A stretch of DNA of 64,000 nucleotides from Maricaulis sp047308265 (lineage in GTDB: Bacteria; Pseudomonadota; Alphaproteobacteria; Caulobacterales; Maricaulaceae), in NCBI RefSeq assembly GCF_047308265.1, contig NZ_JBKQWY010000001.1:310001-374000 (forward strand), given 5' to 3'. Every line of letters starts with the position of its first letter. The first letter of the stretch is position 1. The translations under genes were made by a program, and so were the position numbers. Shown one piece after another: positions 8,749-17,587 of the stretch. The notes below the pieces were generated by a model. That model was not told the DNA's origin, ran no database searches, and saw only the letters and a program-made list of their open reading frames with translations.

Positions 8749-10248
8749 ATGACTCGCGAAATCCATCATTTTATCGACGGACGGTCTTTCATTGGGACGG
8801 CTGAACGACAGGGCGATGTCTTCAACCCCAGCACGGGTGAGGTTCAAGCTCGCGTCGGTTTTGCCACGCCGGACGAAGTGGACCGCGCAGTCGCGGGAGC
8901 GCGGACGGGCCAAGCCGCCTGGGCTGCCATGAACCCGCAACGTCGCGCGCGCGTCCTGTTCAGGTTCAAGGACCTGGTCGAGCAGGAGATGGATAGCCTG
9001 GCCGCATTGCTCTCCTCGGAACATGGCAAGGTGATCGCAGATGCCAAGGGTGATCTGATCCGGGGCCTGGAGGTGATCGAATTTGCCTGCGGTGTGCCGC
9101 ACCTCATGAAGGGTGAGTACACTGAGAGCGCCGGTAGCGGGATTGACGTGTATTCCATGCGTCAGCCGCTGGGTGTGGTTGCCGGTATTTCGCCGTTCAA
9201 CTTCCCGGCCATGATCCCGATGTGGTTCATGGGCATGGCCATCGCCACGGGCAATGCCCTTGTGCTCAAACCCTCTGAACGCGATCCGTCCGTACCGGTT
9301 CGTCTGGCGGAATTGTGGATGGAAGCCGGTCTGCCGGAAGGCGTGCTGCAGGTGGTGCATGGTGACAAGGAAGCCGTCGATGCCCTCTTGCATCATGATG
9401 ATATCAAGGCCGTGAGTTTTGTCGGCTCTTCCGACATCGCCCACTATATCGCGCGCACCTGTACCGAACAGGGCAAGCGCTTCCAGGCGATGGGGGGTGC
9501 GAAAAACCACGGCATCATCATGCCGGATGCCGACATGGACCAGGTCGTCAAGGATTTCCTGGGCGCCGCGTATGGTTCCGCCGGGGAGCGTTGCATGGCT
9601 CTGCCTGTCGCTGTGCCGGTCGGGGAAGACACGGCGGAAGAGTTTGTCACCCGCATCAAAGCGGAGGCCGAAAGTCTGCAGGTGGGTGTGTCGAACGACC
9701 CCAATGCTCATTATGGGCCTGTCGTCACATCGACGCATAAGGCGCGCATTGAAAGCTATATCCAGATGGGCGTGGATGAAGGCGCAGATCTTCTGCTGGA
9801 CGGTCGCGGCTTTTCGCTTCAGGGACATGAAAACGGTTTCTTCATTGGTCCGACACTGTTCGACCGTGTGAAGCCGGAGATGAAATCCTACCAGGAAGAG
9901 ATCTTCGGTCCGGTGCTCCAGGTGGTTCGCGCGTCAAACCTGGAAGAGGCGGCGGCCCTGCCCAGCCAACACCAGTACGGCAATGGGGTGGCGATCTTCA
10001 CACGATCGGGCTTGGCGGCCCGTGAGTTTGCGGCCAAGGTCAATGTCGGCATGGTGGGGATCAATGTCCCGATCCCGGTACCGGTGGCCTATCACAGCTT
10101 TGGCGGCTGGAAGCGGTCCGCCTTCACGGACACCAATCAGTACGGCACGGAAGGCATCCGCTTCTTCACCAAGATCAAGACGGTGACCCAGCGCTGGCCG
10201 AGCGGCGATATCGGTGATCAGGCGTTTGTCATTCCGACGATGCAGTAA
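8749..10248 (+). CDS. mmsA: Methylmalonate-semialdehyde dehydrogenase (CoA-acylating)
   Basis: This 499-residue ALDH-superfamily enzyme has the features that set MmsA apart. The nucleophile lies in GSAGERCMAL. The usual general-base glutamate motif (E-L-G-G) is replaced by the QAMGGAKNHG segment, as in CoA-dependent methylmalonate-semialdehyde dehydrogenases. SPFNFPAMIPMWF and the KPSERDP NAD-binding segment are also present. It converts methylmalonate or malonate semialdehyde plus CoA and NAD to propionyl- or acetyl-CoA in valine and inositol catabolism. The start is supported by GGAGTAGGA upstream. A terminator follows directly, so it is transcribed alone. Confidence 0.92.
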   Translation: MTREIHHFIDGRSFIGTAERQGDVFNPSTGEVQARVGFATPDEVDRAVAGARTGQAAWAAMNPQRRARVLFRFKDLVEQEMDSLAALLSSEHGKVIADAKGDLIRGLEVIEFACGVPHLMKGEYTESAGSGIDVYSMRQPLGVVAGISPFNFPAMIPMWFMGMAIATGNALVLKPSERDPSVPVRLAELWMEAGLPEGVLQVVHGDKEAVDALLHHDDIKAVSFVGSSDIAHYIARTCTEQGKRFQAMGGAKNHGIIMPDADMDQVVKDFLGAAYGSAGERCMALPVAVPVGEDTAEEFVTRIKAEAESLQVGVSNDPNAHYGPVVTSTHKARIESYIQMGVDEGADLLLDGRGFSLQGHENGFFIGPTLFDRVKPEMKSYQEEIFGPVLQVVRASNLEEAAALPSQHQYGNGVAIFTRSGLAAREFAAKVNVGMVGINVPIPVPVAYHSFGGWKRSAFTDTNQYGTEGIRFFTKIKTVTQRWPSGDIGDQAFVIPTMQ

Positions 10249-10272
10249 TGGGTCGAGCATGACGTGAATCAG

Positions 10273-10302
10273 AAAGCCCCGGCCACAGGCCGGGGCTTTT
10301 TT
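10273..10302. terminator. Bidirectional Rho-independent terminator
   Basis: The stem AAAGCCCCGGCC (10273-10284) pairs with 10288-10299 across ACA and is followed by a T-run. It ends mmsA and, read in reverse, the minus-strand gene at 10327. The stem is identical to that at 308-336. Confidence 0.9.
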
Positions 10303-10326
10303 GTCAACATCATTGGGAGAACGCCA

Positions 10327-10710
10327 TCAACTCGCAAGGTCAAGGCGCTCCGTGACCCAGGCCTGCGCCTCATCAGCATTGTCAAACACGACTGGAACCA
10401 CGGGCATGTCCTCGATCCGGTGACGCAGAGCCGTGCGAAAATTCTCGTCCCAGTCCACCGGACGCACGAAGGCGAGTGTCAGGTGCGGCGGCATGGACAG
10501 CAGGAAATCTTCGATCAGATCACCATTCAGCGCAGCGGTGCCAATCGTTTTGTATTGACGGGCATTGGTCAAAAGGGCGCGGGCGGGGCCGTCTTCCAGA
10601 CGGGATCGGATGCATTGCGTGAGCTTGCGGGTCTCTGTGGCGGTAACTTCACCAGAGAGTTCGACTTTCAGCAGCAGGCCCTGATGGGCGTCTTCCAGGG
10701 TAACGGACAT
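10327..10710 (-). CDS. STAS/SpoIIAA-like domain protein
   Basis: This 127-residue cytoplasmic protein resembles the SpoIIAA-like/STAS fold: strand LLLKVELSGEVTATETRKLTQCIRSRL, then RALLTNARQYK, a helix, and LTLAFVRPVDWDENFRTALRHRIEDMPVVPVVFDNADEAQAWVTE as two pieces of a typical DUF3478-like tail. Such proteins bind small ligands or act in stress signalling, but the role here is unknown. It is convergent with mmsA and shares its terminator. The family call is moderate. Confidence 0.6.
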   Translation of the reverse strand: MSVTLEDAHQGLLLKVELSGEVTATETRKLTQCIRSRLEDGPARALLTNARQYKTIGTAALNGDLIEDFLLSMPPHLTLAFVRPVDWDENFRTALRHRIEDMPVVPVVFDNADEAQAWVTERLDLAS

Positions 10711-10911
10711 GGGTACTCACATTTCAGGCGCAGGTTTAGCGCAAACACTGTTCACTTATCTACCGGATGGCAGACTTGGGAGGTGAGTCATGTTTGATGA
10801 GAGTCATTCGCATTTATGGTTAATGTTTGTCAAACGCGCGCGTCGACTGCTGGACGCCGCTTCCTGGCTCTGCCATCACTGAGGCCAATACACATGCCGA
10901 GCGGGGACTTT

Positions 10912-12051
10912 ATGCCTGATTTTGCCTTTCGAACCGTGCCCCACATCCATGTCGGGGCGGGAAGCGCACAGCGTCTGGCGGACATTACCGGGGACCATTT
11001 CAAGGACAAGCGGACCTGTTTTCTGGTCACCGATCCGGGTGTTCGCCAGGCGGGCCTCATCGAGGGCGCGCTCTCGTCTCTTCAGACCGCAGGAATCACC
11101 GTCGTCGTATACGACCAGGTGCAGGCGGACCCACCCGAAGCGATTGTTCGAGCCGCAGCAGAACAGGCGCGGGCTGCAGGCGTGGAGATAGTTGTGGGTC
11201 TAGGCGGCGGGTCCTCACTGGATACGGCTAAACTGGTCGCGATGCTTCTCGGCTCAGCGCAGCCGCTCGAGGCGATGTATGGCGTTAACCAGGCCACGGG
11301 GCCGCGCCTTCCCCTTATTCTCATACCGACCACGGCGGGCACCGGGTCAGAAGTCACGCCCATCTCGGTTGTCACGGTGGGGGAAACGACCAAGATGGGC
11401 GTCAACGCGCCCGCGCTGTATGCGGATCTGGCGGTGCTGGATGCTGATCTGACACTCGGTTTGCCGCGTGCGGTCACCGCGGCCACGGGCATTGATGCGA
11501 TGGTGCATGCGATCGAGGCCTATACTTCGCGGGTCGAGAAAAACCCGGTCTCCGATGCCCTGGCCTTGGCGGGTCTGAAAAAACTCCACGGCGCCATCGA
11601 GGCCGCCTGTCTGGATGGATCGAACCGCCAGGCCCGCGAGGACATGTTGCTGGGGGCCCTTCTGGCCGGTCAGGCGTTCGCGAATGCCCCTGTAGGCGCG
11701 GTTCACGCTCTGGCTTATCCGCTCGGCGGGATTTTTCATATCCCGCACGGGCTGTCCAATTCGCTGATGCTGCCCCCGGTGCTGCGTTACAATGCGCAGA
11801 CGGCCGAGCCGCTCTACGCTGAACTAGCCGCGCATCTGGGTCTGCACCCGTCCACCGAGGCCCTCGTGGATGACATGGAACGCATCGCCGATGCCGTGGG
11901 GATCGAGACCCGGTTGAGCCAGTGCGGCATCAGTCACAATGATCTGCCGCAGCTTGCGGAAGATGCGATGAAGGTGACGCGTCTTCTGGTCAATAATCCG
12001 CGACCGATGACATTAGAGGCCGCGCAGGCGTGTTATGAGGCGGTACTGTGA
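10912..12051 (+). CDS. Iron-containing alcohol dehydrogenase (group III)
   Basis: The frame opens at 10816, but the family N-terminus (PDFAFRTVPHIHVGAGS) begins at the ATG at 10912, giving 379 residues; 10894 is an alternative. GLGGGSSLDTAK is the NAD(P)-binding loop. The metal ligands fall in ATGIDAMVHAIEAY and in the His-rich GAVHALAYPLGG and FHIPHG segments. Fe-ADHs reduce or oxidise a broad range of alcohols, aldehydes and lactaldehyde, so the substrate cannot be read from sequence. The stop overlaps the start of the following thioesterase, which indicates co-translation. Confidence 0.85.
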   Translation: MPDFAFRTVPHIHVGAGSAQRLADITGDHFKDKRTCFLVTDPGVRQAGLIEGALSSLQTAGITVVVYDQVQADPPEAIVRAAAEQARAAGVEIVVGLGGGSSLDTAKLVAMLLGSAQPLEAMYGVNQATGPRLPLILIPTTAGTGSEVTPISVVTVGETTKMGVNAPALYADLAVLDADLTLGLPRAVTAATGIDAMVHAIEAYTSRVEKNPVSDALALAGLKKLHGAIEAACLDGSNRQAREDMLLGALLAGQAFANAPVGAVHALAYPLGGIFHIPHGLSNSLMLPPVLRYNAQTAEPLYAELAAHLGLHPSTEALVDDMERIADAVGIETRLSQCGISHNDLPQLAEDAMKVTRLLVNNPRPMTLEAAQACYEAVL

Positions 12052-12482
12052 CGGCGCCGGAACGTTATCCCCGTGCGGCCTATAAATGCTTTCGCGCTCT
12101 TCCCACGCGCTGGGCGGATAATGATATCTACGGCCACATCAACAATGCTGCCTATTACGGGTTTTTCGACACGGCGGTGAACAGCTTCCTGATCGAACAG
12201 GCCGAGCTGGATATCCAGGCGGGCGAGGTGATCGGTCTGGTGGTTGAAACGGGTTGCGCCTATTTCGCCCCGCTGGCCTATCCCCAGATTGTCGAGGCCG
12301 GTATTCGGGTCACGCGCATCGGGACGTCATCCGTGCGCTATGAGGTCGGCCTTTTTGCCGAAGGCGAGGACCAGCCGTCGGCCCAGGGGCATTTCATCCA
12401 TGTCTATGTCGATCGACAGACCCGACGCCCGACACCCCTTCCGGCCGGGATGCGGAGCGCTCTGGAGACCCTTCATGCGTGA
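12048..12482 (+). CDS. 4HBT-type acyl-CoA thioesterase
   Basis: This 144-residue hot-dog-fold thioesterase starts with GTG at 12048, overlapping the alcohol dehydrogenase stop by 4 nt (GTGA). The signature RWADNDIYGHINNAAYYGFFDTA contains the catalytic Asp of the 4-hydroxybenzoyl-CoA thioesterase type, in the same position as in YbgC/FadM-like enzymes. It probably hydrolyses short- or medium-chain acyl-CoA. Coupling with an Fe-ADH suggests the two act on one catabolic pathway, but which one is inference only. Confidence 0.85.
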   Translation: MTAPERYPRAAYKCFRALPTRWADNDIYGHINNAAYYGFFDTAVNSFLIEQAELDIQAGEVIGLVVETGCAYFAPLAYPQIVEAGIRVTRIGTSSVRYEVGLFAEGEDQPSAQGHFIHVYVDRQTRRPTPLPAGMRSALETLHA

Positions 12483-12573
12483 GGTTCGCGAGCCCCGCCT
12501 TCTGGTGCTGGCCCTGGTCGTGACCGGAGGTCTCGCAGTGATCGCCCTTTTCTCCCTGCTCGGCGGGCTTTAG
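12475..12573 (+). CDS. Possible 32-residue single-pass membrane protein
   Basis: An ATG at 12475, 7 nt after GGAG, opens a 32-codon frame overlapping the thioesterase end by 8 nt (ATGCGTGA). The peptide begins with charged residues (MREVREPR) and then has one continuous hydrophobic helix of about 22 residues ending LLGGL. The ribosome-binding site, the tight overlap and the classic positive-inside layout all support translation. It is below usual annotation limits and I know no family for it. It could still be chance. Confidence 0.45.
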   Translation: MREVREPRLLVLALVVTGGLAVIALFSLLGGL

Positions 12574-12624
12574 GGCTGTGTTGTGTTGATGTGATTGAAA
12601 CATGCCTGCCGTAAGACCTCTCCC

Positions 12625-13761
12625 ATGACCACGCCTTTGGATATCTGGCGCGCCCGCGTTGCCGACGGTCAGTTGACCGCCGATGCCGACCAAGAGCGTG
12701 CTGCCGTCAAGCTCACGGAACTACAGGCGCGCCTGAAGTCCTGGCGACCGGAAAAGAAACCCCTGTTTGGCAAACCCAAACCACCGCCCATCGGTCTTTA
12801 CATGTGGGGAGGTGTCGGCCGCGGCAAATCCATGCTGATGGATCTCTTCATCGAGACAGCGGGTGTGCGACCGCGGCGGCGCGCGCATTTCCATGAATTC
12901 ATGCAGGACGTCCACCGTCGCATCGCCGGCTGGCGGGCATTGACCCCGGCTCAGCGCAAGCGTCAGCCTCACTATGTTCGTGGTGCAGGCGATGACCCTG
13001 TTCCACCGGTTGCGCGGGCTCTGTCCCGCGAAGCGCGTCTTCTGGCCTTTGACGAATTCCAGGTTACCGACATCACGGATGCCATGATCCTGGGCCGGCT
13101 GTTCGAACACATGTTTGACGAGGGTGTTGTGGTCGTGGCCACGTCCAATCGCCACCCGGATGAACTTTACAAGGATGGCATCAATCGGCAGCTGTTCGTG
13201 CCCTTCATCGACCTGCTCAAGACCCGTCTGGAGGTGTTTGAGCTGAATGGCGGGGTTGATCACCGTTTGCGCCAGTTGCAGGCCGCGCCCGTCTATTATT
13301 GCCCGCTGGGCATGGATGCCGAACTGTCCATGGAACGGGCCTGGGAGCGTCTGACACAGGGCGCCGTGCCGCAGCACTGTATGCTGGAGGTCCAGGGGCG
13401 TGAGCTTCATATTCATCGCGAGGCCGCCGGGGTCGCTCGTTTCAGCTTCGAGGAATTGTGTGCTCGGCCCCTGGGGCCGGCGGACTATCTGACCATTGCC
13501 GCCAATTTCCACACGGTATTGCTGGAAAACGTGCCGCGTCTGCAGCGCGACAAGCGCAATGAGGCGAAGCGGTTTGTGACGCTGATCGATGCCCTCTACG
13601 AGGCGCGGACCAAGCTGGTGATGAGTGCAGATGCGCAACCCCGCGATCTTTATCCGGATGGAGACGGGGCTTTCGAGTTCGAACGGACTGTGTCACGCCT
13701 GATGGAAATGCGGTCCGAAGCCTATCTTGCGGCAGAGCGCCGGACGGTTGAGGTGGAGTGA
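12625..13761 (+). CDS. zapE: Cell division ATPase ZapE (AFG1 family)
   Basis: This 378-residue AFG1/ZapE ATPase starts at 12625; the frame extends to 12595 without support. Walker A is GGVGRGKS, Walker B is RLLAFDEFQV, and the sensor-like segment VVVATSNRHPDELYKDG is present, as is the family-typical PLGPADYLTIAANFHTVLLENVP. In E. coli ZapE binds FtsZ and is needed for division under stress; the mitochondrial relative AFG1 helps degrade misassembled respiratory subunits. In alphaproteobacteria it commonly sits upstream of mdh and the suc genes, as here. It is a cytoplasmic, membrane-peripheral protein. Confidence 0.9.
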   Translation: MTTPLDIWRARVADGQLTADADQERAAVKLTELQARLKSWRPEKKPLFGKPKPPPIGLYMWGGVGRGKSMLMDLFIETAGVRPRRRAHFHEFMQDVHRRIAGWRALTPAQRKRQPHYVRGAGDDPVPPVARALSREARLLAFDEFQVTDITDAMILGRLFEHMFDEGVVVVATSNRHPDELYKDGINRQLFVPFIDLLKTRLEVFELNGGVDHRLRQLQAAPVYYCPLGMDAELSMERAWERLTQGAVPQHCMLEVQGRELHIHREAAGVARFSFEELCARPLGPADYLTIAANFHTVLLENVPRLQRDKRNEAKRFVTLIDALYEARTKLVMSADAQPRDLYPDGDGAFEFERTVSRLMEMRSEAYLAAERRTVEVE

Positions 13762-13800
13762 TCGCACGCCACCGGGTAGAGGATTTTTCGGGAGACGATC

Positions 13801-14478
13801 ATGTCACACTCCATCGGTCTGAATGAGACCCTCACAGCTTATGTCCAGGCGGCCAACCGGGACGAAACTGCGGCTTTGAAAGCCTGCCGTGAAGACACAA
13901 TGGCGATGGGCGATGTGGCGAACATGCAGATCAGTCCTGAGCAGGGCGCTTTCCTGCAGATTTGCGCGCGCATGGTCCGCGCCCGTATCGCCGTCGAGAT
14001 CGGCGTGTTTACAGGTTATTCCGCCCTGGCGACCATTCTCGCGATGAAAGACATGCATGGGTCCGACGCGCGGCTTTTTGGCTGCGATATCTCTCGCGAA
14101 TACACTGACCAGGCCCGCACGTATTGGGCGCAGGCCGGTGTGGATGACCAGATCGAGCTGACCCTGGGTGATGCCCGCGAAACGCTGTGTGCCCTCGCTC
14201 CTTCGATTGTCGGTGAGGTGGACATGATTTTCATCGATGCCGACAAGACCGGATACGATGCCTATTATGAAGCCGGGCTGGATTTGCTGCGCCCAGGCGG
14301 GGTGATCCTGTTCGACAATGTCCTCTGGAACGGAGATGTGGCCGACCCGGCCAAGGTCATGGCGGACGCTGACACGGCGGCCCTGCGGTCAATTGCTGAG
14401 ACCGTAAAGGCGGATCCGCGGGTCGATATGGCGTTCACGGGTCTGGGTGACGGTATCCTGATGGCCGTCAAACGCTGA
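13801..14478 (+). CDS. Class I SAM-dependent O-methyltransferase (family 3)
   Basis: This 225-residue protein matches the caffeoyl-CoA/catechol-type bacterial O-methyltransferases: motif I VEIGVFTGYSALA, a catechol-type divalent-metal site around MIFIDADKTGYDAYYE and LFDNVLWNGDVADP, and a C-terminal GDGILMAVKR. These enzymes methylate hydroxyls of small phenolic or catechol-like substrates using Mg2+ and SAM. The physiological substrate is unknown. GGGAGACGATC before the ATG is the likely ribosome-binding site. It faces the LysR gene end-to-end. Confidence 0.85.
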   Translation: MSHSIGLNETLTAYVQAANRDETAALKACREDTMAMGDVANMQISPEQGAFLQICARMVRARIAVEIGVFTGYSALATILAMKDMHGSDARLFGCDISREYTDQARTYWAQAGVDDQIELTLGDARETLCALAPSIVGEVDMIFIDADKTGYDAYYEAGLDLLRPGGVILFDNVLWNGDVADPAKVMADADTAALRSIAETVKADPRVDMAFTGLGDGILMAVKR

Positions 14479-14490
14479 CGAGCAGATGTG

Positions 14491-15372
14491 TCAGAGCTGG
14501 GGTTTCGGGAAAGGCGCTTCGCCGCGAAAACAGGCGGCATGGGCCTTGATCCCGTCTGCCAGTGTATTGAACAGGGTCCGCACGCGGGGTGAACGCAACA
14601 GGTCTCGGTGGGTCAGGACCCAGATATCGCGATTGGGCCAGCTCCTGCCCTCGTGCAGTCGAACCAGATCGGGATGGGCGTCACCAACCATCACCGGCAG
14701 GGCAGCAATTCCCATGCCCTGGGCGGCAAGTGATAGCTGTGCCCCCATCTCGTCGGCATGCCAGATTCGACCGTGGACCGGGACATCAAGCTCGCGTGCC
14801 CACGCTTCCATCTCCCCGGTTGTACCCCAGCCAATCCAGTCCTGCTCAAGACCTTTGGATGCATGGTCCCGATGAGCGTAAAGGGCCACATGATAGGTGG
14901 CGGCCTTGCGGCCGATCAGGTGTTCAGGCGGATTATTGGAGCCGCGCACCGCGATATCCGCTTCGCGCTTAGTCAGGCTCGCCTCGGTCATGGAAACATC
15001 CACTTCCACATGAACATCGGGATACTGGTGATGGAAGTCCGCGAGGATGGCACCCAGAAACACATCCATGGTGTAAGGCGGGACAGTCAGGCGGATCTCT
15101 CCGCTCAAATCGGCATCCTCTCCCATGAGTCTGCGTTCTAGGGCGTGGACCTGGTCTTCCACATCACGGGCCGTTGCCAGCATAGCCTCCCCCGCCGGGG
15201 TCAGTACGAGCCCGGTCGGCAGGCGTTCGAACAGGCGTTGCCCCACGGCGTGCTCGAAGGCCCCGATTCGTCGAGAAATCGTGCTCTGATCCAGACCCGT
15301 CTCGCGGGCCGCGGCCTGGGTTGATCCGGCCTGGGCCGTCACCAGAAAAGTTTGAAGGTCGCGCCAATCCAT
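14491..15372 (-). CDS. LysR-family transcriptional regulator
   Basis: The 293-residue protein starts at the MDWRDLQTFL segment (15372); the upstream extension to 15462 is not family-like. Residues 1-60 are the LysR helix-turn-helix (TQAAARETGLDQSTISRRIGAFEHAVGQRLFER). The remainder is the periplasmic-binding-protein-like effector domain. It is divergent from the MAPEG gene at 15480 with a gap of about 107 bp, so by LysR convention that gene is its likely target. The inducer is unknown. Confidence 0.88.
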   Translation of the reverse strand: MDWRDLQTFLVTAQAGSTQAAARETGLDQSTISRRIGAFEHAVGQRLFERLPTGLVLTPAGEAMLATARDVEDQVHALERRLMGEDADLSGEIRLTVPPYTMDVFLGAILADFHHQYPDVHVEVDVSMTEASLTKREADIAVRGSNNPPEHLIGRKAATYHVALYAHRDHASKGLEQDWIGWGTTGEMEAWARELDVPVHGRIWHADEMGAQLSLAAQGMGIAALPVMVGDAHPDLVRLHEGRSWPNRDIWVLTHRDLLRSPRVRTLFNTLADGIKAHAACFRGEAPFPKPQL

Positions 15373-15479
15373 GCCGGGTGTATAGCTGATGCAAAATAAC
15401 ATCGCCAGAAGAAAATAAATCATTTCACCTTTGCGCAATCGCATCGGCATAACAGGACACACGCATCATGGAGGTAAGG

Positions 15480-15884
15480 ATGACGTTTGAGCTTTGGATG
15501 GCACTGGCGGCCGCGGGATTGTTGTTTCTAGCGGTGAACTACCAGGCTGTCATCGGGATTGGGGTCTACGGTCTCATCGCGCAAATCGGACCACGTGACG
15601 GCCGTTATGAATTCCCCAATGTCATCGGCCGGGGACAGCGGGCGGTCCGCAATCACATCGAGGCGATGGCCATGTTTATCCCGGTTGTTCTGATTGCTCA
15701 TCTGGCCGGCATCAGCAATGAGTGGACGCGCTGGGGTGCGCTGACCTTTATTCTTTGCCGGACGCTCTACCTGCCGGCCTATTGGAGCGGAATTCCCGCA
15801 GTGCGCACCTTGTTGTTCTCGGCCGGGTTGATGAGCACGGTCGCAATCGCCCTGCCCATTCTTTTACCCTCGCTGTTTGCCTGA
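15480..15884 (+). CDS. MAPEG-family integral membrane protein
   Basis: The ATG at 15480 is preferred to 15468 because GGAGG ends 5 nt before it; the product is 134 residues. It has four hydrophobic helices with the conserved MAPEG-type stretch GRGQRAVRNHIEAMAMFIPVV (residues about 48-68) and the RTLYLPAYW segment in helix 3-4. Eukaryotic MAPEG proteins act on glutathione and eicosanoids; bacterial members are poorly understood. Its placement opposite a LysR regulator suggests inducible expression. Confidence 0.75.
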   Translation: MTFELWMALAAAGLLFLAVNYQAVIGIGVYGLIAQIGPRDGRYEFPNVIGRGQRAVRNHIEAMAMFIPVVLIAHLAGISNEWTRWGALTFILCRTLYLPAYWSGIPAVRTLLFSAGLMSTVAIALPILLPSLFA

Positions 15885-15901
15885 GCCCGGTCGGGCCTTC
15901 C

Positions 15902-16393
15902 TCAGGCCGTATTCTTTGCCCAGTCCAGTCGTGTCCCGTCGGGCGTATGAATGGTGCCGAAGGTGAAAGCACCGGGGCCGGGCCCTTCCGTGTTCAGGCG
16001 GTCGAGCCGCGCCTTTGCTTCGGTCAGGTCGGGTCTGTGCCCGGCCTTCACCCACCACAAAACCATGTGATGCGTTTCCATGGCGCCGAACCATTCCTTG
16101 CGGCGCCCCATCACCTTGGCGTGGACGGTCTTGTTGACAAAGGCCTCCAGGCTCTCTGCGTCTTCCCAGACGCTGAGATTGACCAGCAAACGCGGATCAT
16201 CAAACGCCTGGATATCCATCGTGCCCACACCTCCCTTGTCGGTCAGTCGCCAGACATAGCCCGGCATGCGTTCTGCCATTTCATTGACGGGGCCGATCAT
16301 GTCGACGAAATCCTTGAAACGTGGATCATCGTTCTCGTATCGCGCCTTGGCGATGTTGAGCTCGGCTAGTTGCCAGCCAGCGGTATCGGACAT
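15902..16393 (-). CDS. DUF3291 family protein
   Basis: This 163-residue protein starts at 16393, with AGGGAG 7 nt upstream. It resembles the DUF3291 family of small alpha-beta barrel (antibiotic-monooxygenase-like) proteins: AELNIAKARYENDDPRFKDF, then the dimer-forming NLSVWEDAESLEAFVNKTVHAKVMGRRKEWF and MVLWWVKAGH. No catalytic residue is established for the family. It is convergent with the MAPEG gene and divergent from mdh. Confidence 0.75.
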   Translation of the reverse strand: MSDTAGWQLAELNIAKARYENDDPRFKDFVDMIGPVNEMAERMPGYVWRLTDKGGVGTMDIQAFDDPRLLVNLSVWEDAESLEAFVNKTVHAKVMGRRKEWFGAMETHHMVLWWVKAGHRPDLTEAKARLDRLNTEGPGPGAFTFGTIHTPDGTRLDWAKNTA

Positions 16394-16523
16394 TCTGTGC
16401 TCCCTCGTCAGACCTTGGTCTAGTTGGGGTTGCCCGGTCGGGGCCGCAAGCACGCCTTGAAGAAATCATCGCGCAGCGGTAGACCGCATCAACGCCTTAC
16501 CTTTCCGCAGAGGAGACCTCCCC

Positions 16524-17486
16524 ATGGCACGTAAAAAGATTGCGCTTATCGGCGCCGGCATGATCGGCGGCACACTGGCTCACATTGCTGCTCGCGAAGA
16601 GCTGGGTGATGTGGTCCTGTTCGACATCGCCGAAGGCACGGCCAAGGGCAAGGCGCTCGATATCGCCGAAGCCAGCCCGGTGTTCGGCAAGGACAGCAAG
16701 CTTGCCGGCTCTGATGATTATGCCGCCATCGAGGGCGCCGATGTCTGCATCGTCACCGCTGGCGTGCCGCGCAAGCCGGGCATGAGCCGTGATGACCTGC
16801 TGGGCATCAATCTCAAGGTCATGAAAGCGGTGGGTGAAGGCATCGCCAAATATGCACCGAACGCCTTCGTCATCTGCATCACCAACCCGCTGGATGCCAT
16901 GGTCTGGGCACTGCGAGAGTTCTCCGGTCTGCCGCATAACAAGGTCGTCGGCATGGCCGGCGTTCTGGACAGCGCGCGTTTCCGTCATTTCCTGGCTGAC
17001 GAGTTTGAAGTGTCTGTTGAAGACGTGAACGCGTTCGTCATGGGTGGTCACGGCGATACCATGGTTCCGCTGCTGCGTTACTCCACCGTCGCCGGCATCC
17101 CGGTTCCGGACATGGTCGAGATGGGCTGGTCCACGTCTGAAAAAATGGATGCCATTGTTGACCGGACCCGGAAGGGCGGCGGCGAGATCGTGGCGCTTCT
17201 CGGTAACGGGTCGGCCTTCTACGCACCGGCTGAGAGCGCCATCGAAATGGCTGTCTCCTACCTGCGCGACAAGAAGCGCATCCTGCCGTGTGCGGCTCAC
17301 CTGACCGGTCAGTTCGGCCAGGATGATCTCTATGTCGGCGTGCCGGTCATCATCGGTAAGGATGGTGTTGAGAAAGTTGTCGAGATTTCTCTCAACGCGG
17401 ATGAGCAAGCCATGTTCGATCACTCTGTTGAGGCGGTCAAAGGTCTGGTTGAGGCCTGTAAAGGTCTGGAGCCGTCCCTGGCCTGA
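16524..17486 (+). CDS. mdh: Malate dehydrogenase (LDH-like type)
   Basis: This 320-residue enzyme has the NAD-binding GAGMIGG loop, the substrate-arginine segment TAGVPRKPGMSRDDLL, the NPLDAMVW motif and the catalytic HGDTMVPLLR segment. This is the lactate-dehydrogenase-like malate dehydrogenase usual in alphaproteobacteria. It oxidises malate to oxaloacetate with NAD in the TCA cycle. GGAGAC lies 8 nt upstream of the ATG. It is followed by a terminator, and sucCD-sucAB-lpd lie 11 kb downstream instead of directly next to it. Confidence 0.95.
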   Translation: MARKKIALIGAGMIGGTLAHIAAREELGDVVLFDIAEGTAKGKALDIAEASPVFGKDSKLAGSDDYAAIEGADVCIVTAGVPRKPGMSRDDLLGINLKVMKAVGEGIAKYAPNAFVICITNPLDAMVWALREFSGLPHNKVVGMAGVLDSARFRHFLADEFEVSVEDVNAFVMGGHGDTMVPLLRYSTVAGIPVPDMVEMGWSTSEKMDAIVDRTRKGGGEIVALLGNGSAFYAPAESAIEMAVSYLRDKKRILPCAAHLTGQFGQDDLYVGVPVIIGKDGVEKVVEISLNADEQAMFDHSVEAVKGLVEACKGLEPSLA

Positions 17487-17513
17487 GCGTATTGACGCTA
17501 GTGGATTAAAGGC

Positions 17514-17543
17514 GCCGGGCTCCTCAGAGTCCGGCGTTTTTTG
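17514..17543 (+). terminator. Rho-independent terminator of mdh
   Basis: CGCCGG (17514-17519) pairs with CCGGCG (17532-17537), with additional CTC/GAG pairing inside, and six T residues follow. Confidence 0.85.
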
Positions 17544-17587
17544 TGCGTCCGTTAGACCGCGGCTGGGGGGCTGCAGGGGCAGTGCGC

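Noticed and set aside
8749..10248. mmsA as a broken aldehyde dehydrogenase because the general-base Glu is missing
   Set aside because: Loss of that residue is normal for CoA-acylating methylmalonate-semialdehyde dehydrogenases.
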